The translations under genes were made by a program, and so were the position numbers. The notes beneath the pieces are model-generated. The model saw only the letters and a program-made list of their open reading frames with translations. It made no database searches and was not told the DNA's origin. A stretch of DNA of 64,000 bases from Geobacter sp. FeAm09. GTDB taxonomy: Bacteria > Desulfobacterota > Desulfuromonadia > Geobacterales > Pseudopelobacteraceae. Of the stretch, positions 9,548-19,100 are shown piece after piece (position 1 is the stretch's first letter; the number at the start of each line of letters is the position of its first letter). The stretch lies in the NCBI RefSeq assembly GCF_008330225.1, contig NZ_CP042466.1, positions 3,776,001-3,840,000 on the forward strand. The letters run 5' to 3'.

Positions 9548-10816
9548 TTAATTGCTTGCCAAGCTCATCGTCGCCTGGACGGGCCCTGCCGGGTCGGATT
9601 CGGTGCCAAGCCAGATTATTGCGTAGTTCTTGTAGACCCCTACCCCCAATGCGGCGAGCTTGCTGCCGGCCCATTGACCCTTTTCCAGCAGGATTGCATT
9701 GTGGCTGGGGCTTTTTTTCCAGGCCTCCAGCACTCTTTTCGGGTTTATTTCCTTCTCGGAGGTGGAGTACGCATTCTCATACCCATCGCCCGTGTAGGTA
9801 AAATTGGTGATTTCCCGTGGCTTATCCCACATGTACTCGGCATATTTGTTGTCTTTTGTGTAACAGACCTGGCGCCAGTTCCCCTTGTCCGACCAGCTAT
9901 GGAGCGAACAGCCCAAGCCGCGGTCATCGCGCCCCTCCGCAGGGGCATTGGAATAAAGATCGATGGCGTGGACCCGGGCGACCTTGGTCAAGGAGCGCGA
10001 ACTCTCGATGGCCGGCAAACCGTTTTCCTGGCGGTATTCGTTGATGAGATCCCATAATTCCAGCTCTTTTTGGGAAAAACGGGAAAACTGCCGGGATTCG
10101 TGTAGCACGCTTTGAATCATGTTCTTGGGGCCGGTATCCGTTTCGGCCGTCCCCGCTTCGCCCGATTCAACGGAAGATAGCGAAATAATGGCCGCCAACG
10201 ATGCCGTGACGAGCATCTTCTGCAGCTTGATGCCATGTGCGACACCGGATGCGGAGACGTACCCCTCGTCAATGAGGATCTCGCCTAATTTCTTGTGGGA
10301 CGTTTTCTGCTTGTGTAAGGCGTATTCCAGGTTTGCCCGGGTGATCTGGCCCGTTTCCACCAGCAAGTCGCCAAGGCGCAGCGGCGAAGCCGTTGCCTTG
10401 CCCTGGTTGGACTGGAAGCTCAAGATCGACTGCAACGGCAGTTCCGTCAACATCCCCAAACGGACAAAAACATCGCCGATTTTCTCGCCGGAGCATTTCT
10501 GCTCCGCCAGGGCGAAATCCAACTGATCCTGCGTTATGTAGCCGGACTGGAGCAACAGATCGCCCAACATCTGGCGTTCGCCCGCAGCGATTTCACCCGC
10601 ATCAGTAATGTTTGCCAACTTTGCCTGCAAGGTTGACGGGACGGTGATATCCGGCGACTTCAGGATGCCGATCCTGGACAAAACCTGGCCCAACAGGTTT
10701 TTCGTGGTCCGCTGCACATTGCGAGCAAAACCCGATGTCCTGTGGGCTGGATACGTTCCGCCACCATTGAAATCGTCGTCTGATTTTCTAGCTGCAAATC
10801 CCATGCGAAGCCTCAT
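9548..10816 (-). CDS. MshEN-like N-terminus fused to an exported CAP/SCP domain
   Basis: The 422-residue product has two tandem modules of the GspE-N/MshEN type near residues 80-200 (LGDLLLQSGYITQDQLDFAL and LGDLLVETGQITRANLEYAL, each followed by a second helix pair). Such modules can bind cyclic di-GMP. A hydrophobic segment follows (MLVTASLAAIISLS), then a CAP/SCP domain (ELELWDLINEYRQENGLPAI, HAIDLYSN, LHSWS, ENAY, SPSHNAILLEKGQ, LGVGVYKNYAIIWLGT). The arrangement suggests a cytosolic sensor tied to an extracytoplasmic CAP domain. ATG at 10816 or 10804 are both possible, and a TTG at 10855 is less likely. A short gap separates it from the PEP-CTERM gene in the same direction. Confidence 0.75.
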   Translation of the reverse strand: MRLRMGFAARKSDDDFNGGGTYPAHRTSGFARNVQRTTKNLLGQVLSRIGILKSPDITVPSTLQAKLANITDAGEIAAGERQMLGDLLLQSGYITQDQLDFALAEQKCSGEKIGDVFVRLGMLTELPLQSILSFQSNQGKATASPLRLGDLLVETGQITRANLEYALHKQKTSHKKLGEILIDEGYVSASGVAHGIKLQKMLVTASLAAIISLSSVESGEAGTAETDTGPKNMIQSVLHESRQFSRFSQKELELWDLINEYRQENGLPAIESSRSLTKVARVHAIDLYSNAPAEGRDDRGLGCSLHSWSDKGNWRQVCYTKDNKYAEYMWDKPREITNFTYTGDGYENAYSTSEKEINPKRVLEAWKKSPSHNAILLEKGQWAGSKLAALGVGVYKNYAIIWLGTESDPAGPVQATMSLASN

Positions 10817-11104
10817 TTTGCGGACAGAGCCATCCGCCAGCCCACCATACAACAATGCTTGTTAGCAAGTATAACAGCATATATTGTAGACTGAAAGCCT
10901 TTTTTTGACATAAAACGCGGAAATTCCGGGTACATCCATGACACGCCAGGGGAAAACGGCGATTTTCACGGCGTTCCCAAGCGGCGGCGGGCAGCGGCCA
11001 ACGGGCCGGCGCATGCCGCCACCGCCCGACTGCGGGGCCCCCGGTTATCCGGCAAGCCGCCGTGTTTGAGCCTATCAAACCCGTGAGGCCAAAAACAAAA
11101 CAGC

Positions 11105-11134
11105 TTGACTTTGCCGATTTTTTGCTTTTATGAT
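11105..11134 (+). promoter_or_regulatory. Sigma-70-type promoter for T-box-leuA
   Basis: TTGACT and TATGAT are separated by 18 bases, close to the housekeeping consensus. Transcription would start near 11141, just before the T-box leader. Confidence 0.7.
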
Positions 11135-11149
11135 GGGCCATATTTGAAA

Positions 11150-11396
11150 GGCAACGAAGAGGAGTAGTAGTCGTTTCAGGCTTCCCAGAGAGCCGGTGGT
11201 TGGTGCGAACCGGTAAGCGTGATCGATGAACTCGCCTCAGAGCCGCTTCGGTGAACCTATGGCTAGCCGAAGCCGTCCTCCCGCGTCAAGGGTGAATCGA
11301 GGCCCGGCAGGTCGGTTGTGCCGGGTGAAAAGGGTGGTACCGCGAATGTGCTGATAAAGCCTTCGCCCCTGTGTGGGGCGGAGGCTTTTTTTATTT
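11150..11396 (+). ncRNA. T-box leader (leucine-tRNA-sensing riboswitch)
   Basis: The T-box sequence AGGGTGGTACCGCG is present at 11331-11344. Stem I shows the GCCGGTGGTTGGTGCGAACCGG region and a likely specifier CTC (leucine) in GAACTCGCC near 11230. A terminator stem (AAGCCTTCGCCCC / GGGGCGGAGGCTT with a T-run) ends near 11394. Uncharged leucine tRNA should bind the specifier and T-box, favouring the antiterminator and leuA expression. The specifier is consistent with the downstream gene. Confidence 0.93.
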
Positions 11397-11527
11397 TCCA
11401 TCACCATACCACGACGCCGGCATGTAAGCCCCGGCCGGGCGAAAGTGCCAAAACGGGTATATACTTGCCCCAGGGCTTTCACGGGCGGACGGCGTTGTGT
11501 ACAACCAGGAAAGGAGCGTAGCGCGAC

Positions 11528-13099
11528 ATGGCAAAGGCACCGACGAAAAAACAGAAGCAGGACGACCGGCAACTCATCAGGATTTTTGACACCACGCTGC
11601 GGGACGGCGAACAGGCCCCCGGCAACAGCATGAATATCGAAGAAAAACTGCGGGTGGCAAAACAGCTCCTGAAGATGAACGTGGACGTGATCGAGGCCGG
11701 CTTTCCCATTGCTTCCGAAGGCGATTTCGAGGCGGTCAAGCTGGTGGCCCAGCAGATCAAGGGACCCCAGATCGCCGGCCTGTGCCGCGCGGGCGACAAG
11801 GACATCGACCGGGCCTGGGAGGCCCTGAAGTATGCCGGGGACAAGGGGCGCATCCACACCTTCATCGCCACCTCCGACATCCACATGAAGTACAAGCTGA
11901 GGATGGAGCCTGACCGGGTGCTGGCCACGGCCATCAAGGCGGTGAAGCGGGCCGCCTCCTACACCCCCAACGTGGAGTTCTCCTGCGAGGACGCCACCCG
12001 CACCCGCCTGCCGTTTCTGGCCCAGGTGGTGGAGGCGGTCATCGACGCCGGGGCCACCACGGTCAACATCCCGGATACGGTGGGCTACACCATCCCCTTC
12101 GAGTACTTCAACATCATCACCTATCTGAAGGAGCATGTGCGGAACATCGACAAGGCCATCATCTCGGTCCACTGCCACAATGACCTGGGCCTGGCCGTGG
12201 CCAACTCCATCGCCGCCGTGCAGGCGGGCGCCCGCCAGGTGGAATGCACCATCAACGGCATCGGCGAGCGGGCCGGCAACTGCTCCCTGGAGGAGTTCGC
12301 CATGGCCCTGCGCACGCGCCACGACATCCTCCCCTTCACCACCGGCGTGGCCACCGACCAGCTCACCCCTGCCAGCCGGCTCCTGTCCAACATCACCGGC
12401 GTGGGGGTCCAGCCCAACAAGGCCATCGTGGGGGCCAACGCCTTTGCCCACGAGTCGGGCATCCACCAGCACGGCATGCTCATGGACAAGTCCACCTACG
12501 AGATCATGACGCCGGAATCGGTGGGGCTTTCCGCCAGCGCCCTGGTGCTGGGCAAGCACTCCGGCCGCCACGCCTTCAAGCAGCGCCTGGAGGAGTTGGG
12601 CCACGACCTGGACGACGACCGGCTCAACCGGGCCTTCGAGCGCTTCAAGGCCCTGGCCGACCTGAAGAAGGAGGTCTTCGACGAGGACCTGGACGCCATC
12701 GTCATGGAAGAGTCCCGGGAGGACGTGAAGTACAAGCTGGGGCACATCACCGTCACCTGCGGTTCCTTTGCCGTGGCCACCGCCACGGTGCAGCTGGAGA
12801 TCGACGGCCAGCCGGTGCGCACCGCCGAACTGGGGGACGGCCCGGTGGACGCCACCCTCAAGGCCATCAAGAAGCTGACCAAGACCAAGGCCAAGCTGGT
12901 GCAGTACAACGTGGGGGCCATCACCAGCGGCACCGACGCCCAGGGGGAGGTCACCGTGCGCGTGGCCGAGGGGAACAATATCGTGGTGGGCAAGGGCTCC
13001 TCCACCGACATCATCGAGGCCTCGGCCAAGGCCTACGTCCACGCCCTCAACCGGCTGAACATGAAGCAGAAACGCCTCAAGGAAACCGTAACCGTCTGA
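11528..13099 (+). CDS. leuA: 2-isopropylmalate synthase
   Basis: LeuA condenses acetyl-CoA with 2-oxoisovalerate, the first committed step of leucine synthesis in the cytosol. The 523-residue length fits the bacterial type I enzyme. Visible are FDTTLRDGEQAPG near residue 22 (catalytic Arg and metal-binding Asp), SVHCHNDLGLAVANS near 217 (metal-binding His pair), NGIGERAGN, and a C-terminal LeuA dimer domain that senses leucine (KLGHITVTCGSFAVATATV). The ATG at 11528 follows AGGAGCGTAGCG. Expression is governed by the T-box leader 130 bases upstream. Its last 97 bases recur at 14116-14200. Confidence 0.96.
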   Translation: MAKAPTKKQKQDDRQLIRIFDTTLRDGEQAPGNSMNIEEKLRVAKQLLKMNVDVIEAGFPIASEGDFEAVKLVAQQIKGPQIAGLCRAGDKDIDRAWEALKYAGDKGRIHTFIATSDIHMKYKLRMEPDRVLATAIKAVKRAASYTPNVEFSCEDATRTRLPFLAQVVEAVIDAGATTVNIPDTVGYTIPFEYFNIITYLKEHVRNIDKAIISVHCHNDLGLAVANSIAAVQAGARQVECTINGIGERAGNCSLEEFAMALRTRHDILPFTTGVATDQLTPASRLLSNITGVGVQPNKAIVGANAFAHESGIHQHGMLMDKSTYEIMTPESVGLSASALVLGKHSGRHAFKQRLEELGHDLDDDRLNRAFERFKALADLKKEVFDEDLDAIVMEESREDVKYKLGHITVTCGSFAVATATVQLEIDGQPVRTAELGDGPVDATLKAIKKLTKTKAKLVQYNVGAITSGTDAQGEVTVRVAEGNNIVVGKGSSTDIIEASAKAYVHALNRLNMKQKRLKETVTV

Positions 13100-13125
13100 C
13101 CCGTAATCACCCTATTTTCACCCAA

Positions 13126-13154
13126 AAGGCCGGGCGGCGGTTACGCCCGGCCTT
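13126..13154 (+). terminator. Hairpin terminator after leuA
   Basis: GGCCGGGCG and CGCCCGGCC form a nine-pair GC stem preceded by A residues and followed by TTCGG. The U-tract is poor, so termination may be weak. Confidence 0.6.
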
Positions 13155-13334
13155 CGGTCGTTTAAGGGTCCGGTTGTGTGGTGGAGGGGTTGGGGATGTT
13201 TAAATGTCGAATCTGACCGTCGAGTAGTCCGCCAAAACCTGGAACGGTGGAAAAACGCCAAACGCTCCCCATCCTTGATAAGGAGGGGGCCGGGGGTGGT
13301 CGATCCCCCCTTCCCAAACAAAAAACGTCCTGCC

Positions 13335-13369
13335 GGTGGTACTATGATTTTGAAAAACATAGCACCACC
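13335..13369. repeat. 12-bp inverted repeat upstream of hicAB
   Basis: GGTGGTACTATG pairs with CATAGCACCACC with one G-T wobble around an 11-base loop. The rest of 13155-13431 holds no convincing gene. This hairpin and the hicA operator are the only structures I see there. Confidence 0.45.
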
Positions 13370-13401
13370 GTGACAGATCATTCAACGCAATTCCTATTGA
13401 A

Positions 13402-13426
13402 GATAGTATCGCAAAGTGATACTATC
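13402..13426. promoter_or_regulatory. Palindromic operator of hicAB
   Basis: GATAGTATC, spacer GCAAAGT, GATACTATC: a perfect nine-base inverted repeat ending five bases before the hicA start codon. HicB antitoxins commonly repress their own operon, and this is the obvious binding site. The position would block ribosome and polymerase access together. Confidence 0.75.
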
Positions 13427-13431
13427 TATCT

Positions 13432-13686
13432 GTGAAAAACAAACATCGCAAAATCCTTGAGGCGATATTTGCCACCCCAGCCCAGGCCGGGATCGACTGG
13501 AGCGACATTGAAGCGCTCCTGATACACCTGGGGGCTGAACGTTTTGAAGGTTCCGGCTCCCGCGTCCGCTTTTTGTTGAATGGGGTCAGAGCCACCTTTC
13601 ACAGGCCGCACCCGCAGAAGGAAACCGACAAGGGCGCGGTGCAGTCGGTGAGGCGATTTTTGGAAACCGGAGGTATCAGGCCATGA
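13432..13686 (+). CDS. hicA: HicA mRNA-interferase toxin
   Basis: HicA toxins are small dsRBD-fold ribonucleases that cut mRNA. The 84-residue product shows the family pattern: HLGAERFEGSGSRVRFLLNG, catalytic histidine region FHRPHP, then KGAVQSVRRFLETGGI. It starts at GTG 13432 immediately after the operator and has no recognisable ribosome-binding sequence, so initiation may be leaderless or weak. It overlaps hicB by four bases (ATGA), which couples toxin and antitoxin synthesis. Confidence 0.9.
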   Translation: MKNKHRKILEAIFATPAQAGIDWSDIEALLIHLGAERFEGSGSRVRFLLNGVRATFHRPHPQKETDKGAVQSVRRFLETGGIRP

Positions 13687-14018
13687 TGGAATATAAAGGA
13701 TACGTGGGCAAAGTCGAGTTCGACGACACTGCCGGGATTTTCCACGGCGAGGTGATCAACACGCGTGACGTCATAACCTTCCAGGGCACCACCGTCGATG
13801 AAATTCGCGGGGCCTTTCAGGAATCCGTTGAAGACTACCTCGACTTTTGCAAGCAACTCGGCCAGGCCCCGGAGAAGCCGTTTACCGGCAAGCTTATGCT
13901 GCGCCTGACGCCCGACCTGCACCGCAAGGCGTTCATAGCGGCTACGCAGGCGGGTAAAAGCCTCAATGCCTGGATTGCCGATCGTATCGGGCAAGGCACC
14001 ACCCCGTTGCATACCTGA
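13683..14018 (+). CDS. hicB: HicB antitoxin
   Basis: The 111-residue HicB has the degenerate RNase-H-like N-terminal domain (MEYKGYVGKVEFDDTAGIFHGEVINTRDVITFQG at residues 2-35, DYLDFCKQLG) and a C-terminal ribbon-helix-helix (LMLRLTPDLHRKAFIAATQAGKSLNAWIADRI) for operator binding. It should neutralise HicA and repress the operon through the palindrome at 13402. Translation begins within the hicA stop. The pair lies between two copies of the leuA 3' end. Confidence 0.9.
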   Translation: MMEYKGYVGKVEFDDTAGIFHGEVINTRDVITFQGTTVDEIRGAFQESVEDYLDFCKQLGQAPEKPFTGKLMLRLTPDLHRKAFIAATQAGKSLNAWIADRIGQGTTPLHT

Positions 14019-14061
14019 GGGCTTGACTGCCCTGCCCCGGCATTGCTTCGGATTACCCGGC

Positions 14062-14088
14062 AAAGCCCCTCTGGATCGGAGGGGTTTT
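14062..14088 (+). terminator. Terminator of hicAB
   Basis: AAAGCCCCTC and GGAGGGGTTTT form a stem with a short loop, followed by a broken T-rich tract. It lies 44 bases after the hicB stop. Confidence 0.7.
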
Positions 14089-14115
14089 GTTTTAGCCTCT
14101 TTCTCCCCAATCCCC

Positions 14116-14200
14116 CGACATCATCGAGGCCTACGTCCACGCCCTCAACCGGCTGAACATGAAACAGAAGCGCCTCAAGGAAACCGTAACCGTCTGACCC
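14116..14200 (+). repeat. Second copy of the leuA 3' end
   Basis: These 85 bases match 13006-13102 of leuA through the stop codon. The copy lacks 12 bases (TCGGCCAAGGCC) in frame and has two synonymous lysine-codon changes (AAG/AAA and AAA/AAG). It translates to the LeuA tail NMKQKRLKETVTV then stop. The pair acts as direct repeats around the hicAB cassette. Confidence 0.9.
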
Positions 14201-14223
14201 GACCCTCCATCCTTTATCAGCCG

Positions 14224-14252
14224 AAAGCCGGACTTCATGGTCCGGCTTTTTT
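14224..14252 (+). terminator. Terminator behind the duplicated leuA tail
   Basis: AAAGCCGGAC and GTCCGGCTTT pair around TTCATG and run into six T. This is a better terminator than the one after the present leuA and may have been the original one. Confidence 0.85.
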
Positions 14253-14375
14253 CGTGCCGTCACGATGCACACGCGGCTCAAAAAATCCCCATTATTTGCT
14301 ATTTTGAAAATCTCTGGTATATGTATAAACTATTAATTTAACGGCGTTCTTATTTTTTAGCACGGGAGCATGCCC

Positions 14376-15691
14376 ATGAAAAGAGCCCTTTGCCGCCTGC
14401 TATCTGCCGTTTCCCTCCTGCCCCTCCCCGTTGCCGCTTCGGCGGCCGAAACCGCCATCGACGCCACCACCATCTTCCGCTTTGAACAGCGCGACATTGC
14501 GGGGGCGTCCAAACAGGACCTCATGCCCGCCACCCAGTTCCTGGGCCTGGATGTGGAAAAGCTGGCCGACGGCAACCTCTCCCTGCATTTTTCCGGCTGG
14601 GGGCGCGCCGACCTGGCCGACAAAAGCTACAACAACGACAGGGTGGACGGCAGCTTCACCTACGGGTACCTCCAGTACCGCTTCAAGGAGGCCAACGCCA
14701 CTGTCCGCCTCGGCCGCCTCTTCGTGCATGAGGGTATCGTGAACGAGCAGGTGGACGGCATCAGCGCCCGTACCGACCTGCCCCTGGGCTTCGGCCTGTC
14801 GGCCTTCGGCGGGGCCACCGTGCATACCCGGCACCTGTACGGGGAGAAGAGCGACGGCAAAGGAGATTCCATCATCGGCGGCCGGGGCAGCTACCGCTAC
14901 CGGGGGTGCTGGAACTGGGAGCCTCCGTGGTCTACGAGGACAACGCCCCCACGCTGGTCAATTACGCCACCACCACCCACCGCCTGGTGGGGGGCGACAT
15001 CTGGCTGAGCCCCGTCCGCATGGTGGAGATCATGGGACACAGCAGCTACAATACCGAGACCAGAACCCTGGCCGAGCACAGCTACCTCATCAACCTCACG
15101 CCGCTGCGCAGCCTGGTCGCCACGGTGGAGTTCAACGAACAGCGGGACCGCAGCTACCTCTCCGCCTGGGCCATGTTCTCCGGCGCCGCCCTCAACCCCT
15201 CGGACAAATCCCGCTCCCTGGGGGGGAGCGTCTCCTATGACGTCGCCAAAAACGTGGGGCTGTCCGCGGATTACAAGCACTACACCCGCGAGCTGGGCAA
15301 TGCCGACCGCTACGGCGTCACCGGCCGCCTCAGCTTCCTGAACAACGCCGTCCGAACCGGCATAGGCTACCACTACCTGCGCGCCGGCTCCGGTTTCGCC
15401 ATCGCCACGAACCCCAGCGCCTCCTACCACGAGCTGCACGCCTTTGCCCTGTACGACTCCGCCGGCATTTTCGCCGCCCTGGACGGCATCGACTACATCT
15501 TCAAGGACAAGGTCTACAACGAGAAAAGCGCCTGGGAGGGAACCGCCTCCCTGGGGTATCACATCACGCCGGCCCTGGCCCTTTCCGGCGACGTGAGTTA
15601 CGGCCGCAACCCCCAGTTTACCGAAGAGACCAAGGGGCTCGTCCGCCTGACCTACACCACGACCTTTGACCGCAAGGGGGGGAAAAAATGA
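14376..15691 (+). pseudogene. Outer-membrane porin-like beta-barrel, frame broken by a one-base deletion
   Basis: The gene encodes a signal peptide (MKRALCRLLSAVSLLPLPVAASAAE) and a roughly 438-residue barrel rich in alternating aromatic/polar strands, ending in a strand before a lysine-rich tail. The first 175 residues and the remainder lie in different frames, joined if one G is added to the run at 14902-14906 (restoring YRGVLELGASVVYEDN). ATG 14376 is preferred because GGGAG sits seven bases upstream. Its stop overlaps the pentaheme lipoprotein gene (ATGA). The neighbours suggest it is the barrel of a porin-cytochrome conduit carrying electrons across the outer membrane. The break is probably a sequencing undercall. 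Confidence 0.75.
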
Positions 15692-16164
15692 GAATCATGC
15701 ACTGGATGCTTCCCATGGCGTTCCTGGCCGGGCTGATCCTGCTGCTGGCGGCCTGCGCCCAGATGCAGGGGCTCCACAGCCTGCCCGCATCCCACCCCGA
15801 GGCGTTGGCCGCGGGGCAACAGGTGGACTGTTCGGAATGCCATGACGACCAGGCCAAGGGGACCCTGAAGGCCCTCACCGCGTTCAGCCATACCCCGGCC
15901 TTCGTGAAAAACCATCGCTTCTACGCCGCCTCGGACGACCGCCTCTGCGCCGTCTGCCACAAGAGTTCCTTCTGCAACGACTGCCATACCAACAAGGTGG
16001 AGATGAAGCCGTCCTACAAATTCGGCTACCGCCCCGACCGGGAGATGCCCCACCGCGGCGATTTCCTGACGCTCCACAAGATCGAAGGCAAGCTCGACCC
16101 GGCCAGTTGCTACCGCTGCCACGGGCGAGCCAACAACGAACGCTGCGTGGCCTGCCACCGCTGA
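15688..16164 (+). CDS. Pentaheme c-type cytochrome lipoprotein
   Basis: The 158-residue product has a lipoprotein signal with lipobox LLAAC near residue 22, then five CxxCH haem sites (CSECH, CAVCH, CNDCH, CYRCH, CVACH). Extra histidines (HTPAF, HRFY, HRGD, LHKI) can supply distal ligands. It should be a membrane-anchored periplasmic electron carrier delivering electrons to the adjacent barrel. The start overlaps the porin stop, and the giant cytochrome follows 14 bases later, so the three genes form one operon. Confidence 0.88.
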   Translation: MRIMHWMLPMAFLAGLILLLAACAQMQGLHSLPASHPEALAAGQQVDCSECHDDQAKGTLKALTAFSHTPAFVKNHRFYAASDDRLCAVCHKSSFCNDCHTNKVEMKPSYKFGYRPDREMPHRGDFLTLHKIEGKLDPASCYRCHGRANNERCVACHR

Positions 16165-16178
16165 CGGAGGTGCGACCC

Positions 16179-19100
16179 ATGAAACGCCTGTTCAAGCCAG
16201 CCCTGTGTGCACTCGTTGCCGTGACGCTCTTCGCCTGCTCCAAGGGCAACGACAAGGCAGCCAACATCGACCCGCGCACCGGCAAGCATCCCGCCGGCTG
16301 GGCGGTCGCCAATACCGGCGGGAGCCACCCGGCGGCCTTTCTCAGCGTGCCCAGTTCCTGCTACGAATGCCACGGCAAGGACCTGAAGGGGGGCATCAGC
16401 GCCGTGAGCTGCTTCACCGCCTCGCGCAGCGGCATGACCTGCCATGCCAATGGGCCGTCGGGGCATCCGGCCGGCTGGGCCGCGCCCGACGTCCATGGCG
16501 CCGCGGCCAAGGCGGCCTTGAGCGGCATGAACGGCCTGGCCCACTGCCAGGTATGTCACGGCGCCGACTTCTCCGGCGGCATCGCCAAGAAATCCTGCCT
16601 GAATACCGCCGGCTGCCACGGCGCGGGCATCATGGCGGCCCATTCGCCCAAGCCCTGGCTGTCGCGCATCGGCGGGCGTAGCCACACCTCCGCCGATGCG
16701 TCCAACGCCGCGGCCTGCGCCGTCTGCCACACGGCCGGCGCCAATTCGTCACGCACCCCCGCCACCCCCGCACCGGCGGGGACCGCGCCCGGCTGCTTCA
16801 ACAACACCCTCTGCCACGGCGTCGAGGGGCATGCCTTTGCCAGCTGGACCTCCGGCAGCTTCCACGGCGCGGCTGCCAAGGCCGCGGGAGGGGGCATCAC
16901 CGTCAACGGCCAGTACAGCCCGGTCAGCTCCTTCGCCAGTTGCAGCGTGTGCCACGGGACTGACTATGGCGGCGGGACCGCCCAGCAGACCTGCCTGAAG
17001 ACGGCCGGCTGCCACGGGGCCAACGTCGCCGCGCCCCACCCGGCCCGCCCGTGGCGCTCCACCACCGGTGGGGCGACCCACACCACCACCGACACCAGCA
17101 ATGCGGGGCAGTGCGCCATCTGCCACACGAACGGCGCCAATTCCACCCGGGCACCCCGGGCCGGCGACCCCGTGGGCATCACCGGCTGCTTCAACAACAC
17201 CCTCTGCCATGGCACGGAAGGCCACCCGACCGGGTGGAGCGCCGCTGCCCAGCACGGCGCCGCAGCCAAGGGAGCGCCCGGCGCGACCACCGGCTTCTCC
17301 TCGTGCCAGCCCTGCCACGGCACCACCTTCAACAACGGGGCCGAGCCGTCCTGCACCAACACCCTCGGCTGCCACGGTCTGTTCGTGTCGTCGCCCCACC
17401 CGGCCAAGCCCTGGTCGTCCACGGTGGCCGGCGCCTCCACCCACACCACCACCGATCCGGGGAATGCGGCCATCTGCGCGGCATGCCACACGGCCGGCGC
17501 CAACTCCACCGTCGTTCCCCCCAACCCGGCCAGCGGCACCGCCGGCTGCTACAACAACACCCTCTGCCACTTCCACCAGATACCCTTTGCCCCGCCCACG
17601 GTGGACCCGTCGGTCCATGGGGGGCTGGCCAAACAGGACCTGACCGTCTGCCAGACCTGCCACGGCGTCAAGGGGACCACCGCTTTCGACGGCCTGGCCC
17701 TGGCCGGCGGCGTCACGACCATCGCCTGCTCCGGTTGCCACACCTTTGCCAAGGCCCACCCGACAGCCTGGCAGGGGAGCACGGTCAACCCGGGTGAAAC
17801 GGTCATCTACTCCCACCGCACGGCCGGCAACATCGCCAATGCCTGTTCCCTCTGCCATGATGTCACCCAGGGACGCACCCCGCCCCTGGCCACGGCGCCA
17901 AGCTGTTTCAGCACCACCTTCACCAACAGCCTGGCCCAGGCGGGGACCTGCCACGCCAACGGCCCGGGGGCGGCGCCCCACAGCGTGCCCTATCCCAACC
18001 ACAACGCCACGGCCCGCAGCAACTTCAACTACTGCCTGGGGTGCCACCAGGTCGCGGCCAATGCCGCCGGCTCGAAACCGCCGGGATGCCAGAACTGCCA
18101 CCTGAGCGATCCCACGGCCACGCCCACCGGCTGCACCTCCTGCCATGCCAAACCGCCGGCCGGGACGGCCTATCCCAACATCGCCGGGGTGCATGCCTCC
18201 CATGCCGTTCTGAACGTCACCGAGAACGCCACCCAAACCGCCGTCTGCGACCAGTGCCATACCGGCCTGGGGCTGGGGACCCTCGACCACCTCAACCGGG
18301 CCCGGGCGCGCGCCAGTGCGGTCCAGGCCAACCCGGTCGTCTTCGGCAGCCTGGCCTTCACCGGCGGCCTGGCGCCCACCTACACGGCCGCCACCCAAAC
18401 CTGCACCGCCACCTACTGCCACGGCAACACCCTGGACAAACCGGCGTCCGCCATCCTCTCCCCCTCGTGGACGACGCCCTTCCTGACCGGCAGCGCCGCC
18501 AGCGACTGCATCAAGTGCCACGGCTACCCGCCCAGCTCCCACGCCGCCGGCATGACGCCGACCCAGTGCATCACCTGCCACCCCCACGTCAACAGCAGCG
18601 GCACCGGTTTCACCGACGCCACCAAGCACATCAACGGCGTTGTCGACGCCACCGGCAGCCACGCGGTGCCCTACCTGACCCATAACGCCTCGGCCGCGGC
18701 CTCCTGCCTGGCGGCCAACGGCGGCTGCCACAGCACCGGCACGGCCGCCTCACCCTATCCGGCCGCCACCGGCGTACCGCCGGACTGCATGTCGTGCCAC
18801 ACCCTGGCCGACCCCCTGGGCACCGGCAACGGCCTGGGCAACTGCAAATCGTGCCACGGTACCGGCGGCACCGGCACGCTGGCCGCCCCGACCGGCACCA
18901 CTTGGCCCAACATCCGCGGTACCAACACGAATGCCCGCCATCCGAGCCACCAGGGGTCGAGCTGCGGCTACTGCCACCCCAATGTGGACACCACCGGCAG
19001 GTTCACCGGCACCATCGCTGCGGGCACCGTCGCCGCCGGTTCCGGTGCCGGGGTGAACCACGGCCCCAACAAGACCATGACCAGCGGCACCAGCCAGACG

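Noticed and set aside
10788-11141. 117-residue minus-strand frame upstream of the T-box
   Set aside because: No family pattern, overlaps the CAP gene start and the leuA promoter; biased Trp/Arg/Pro text.
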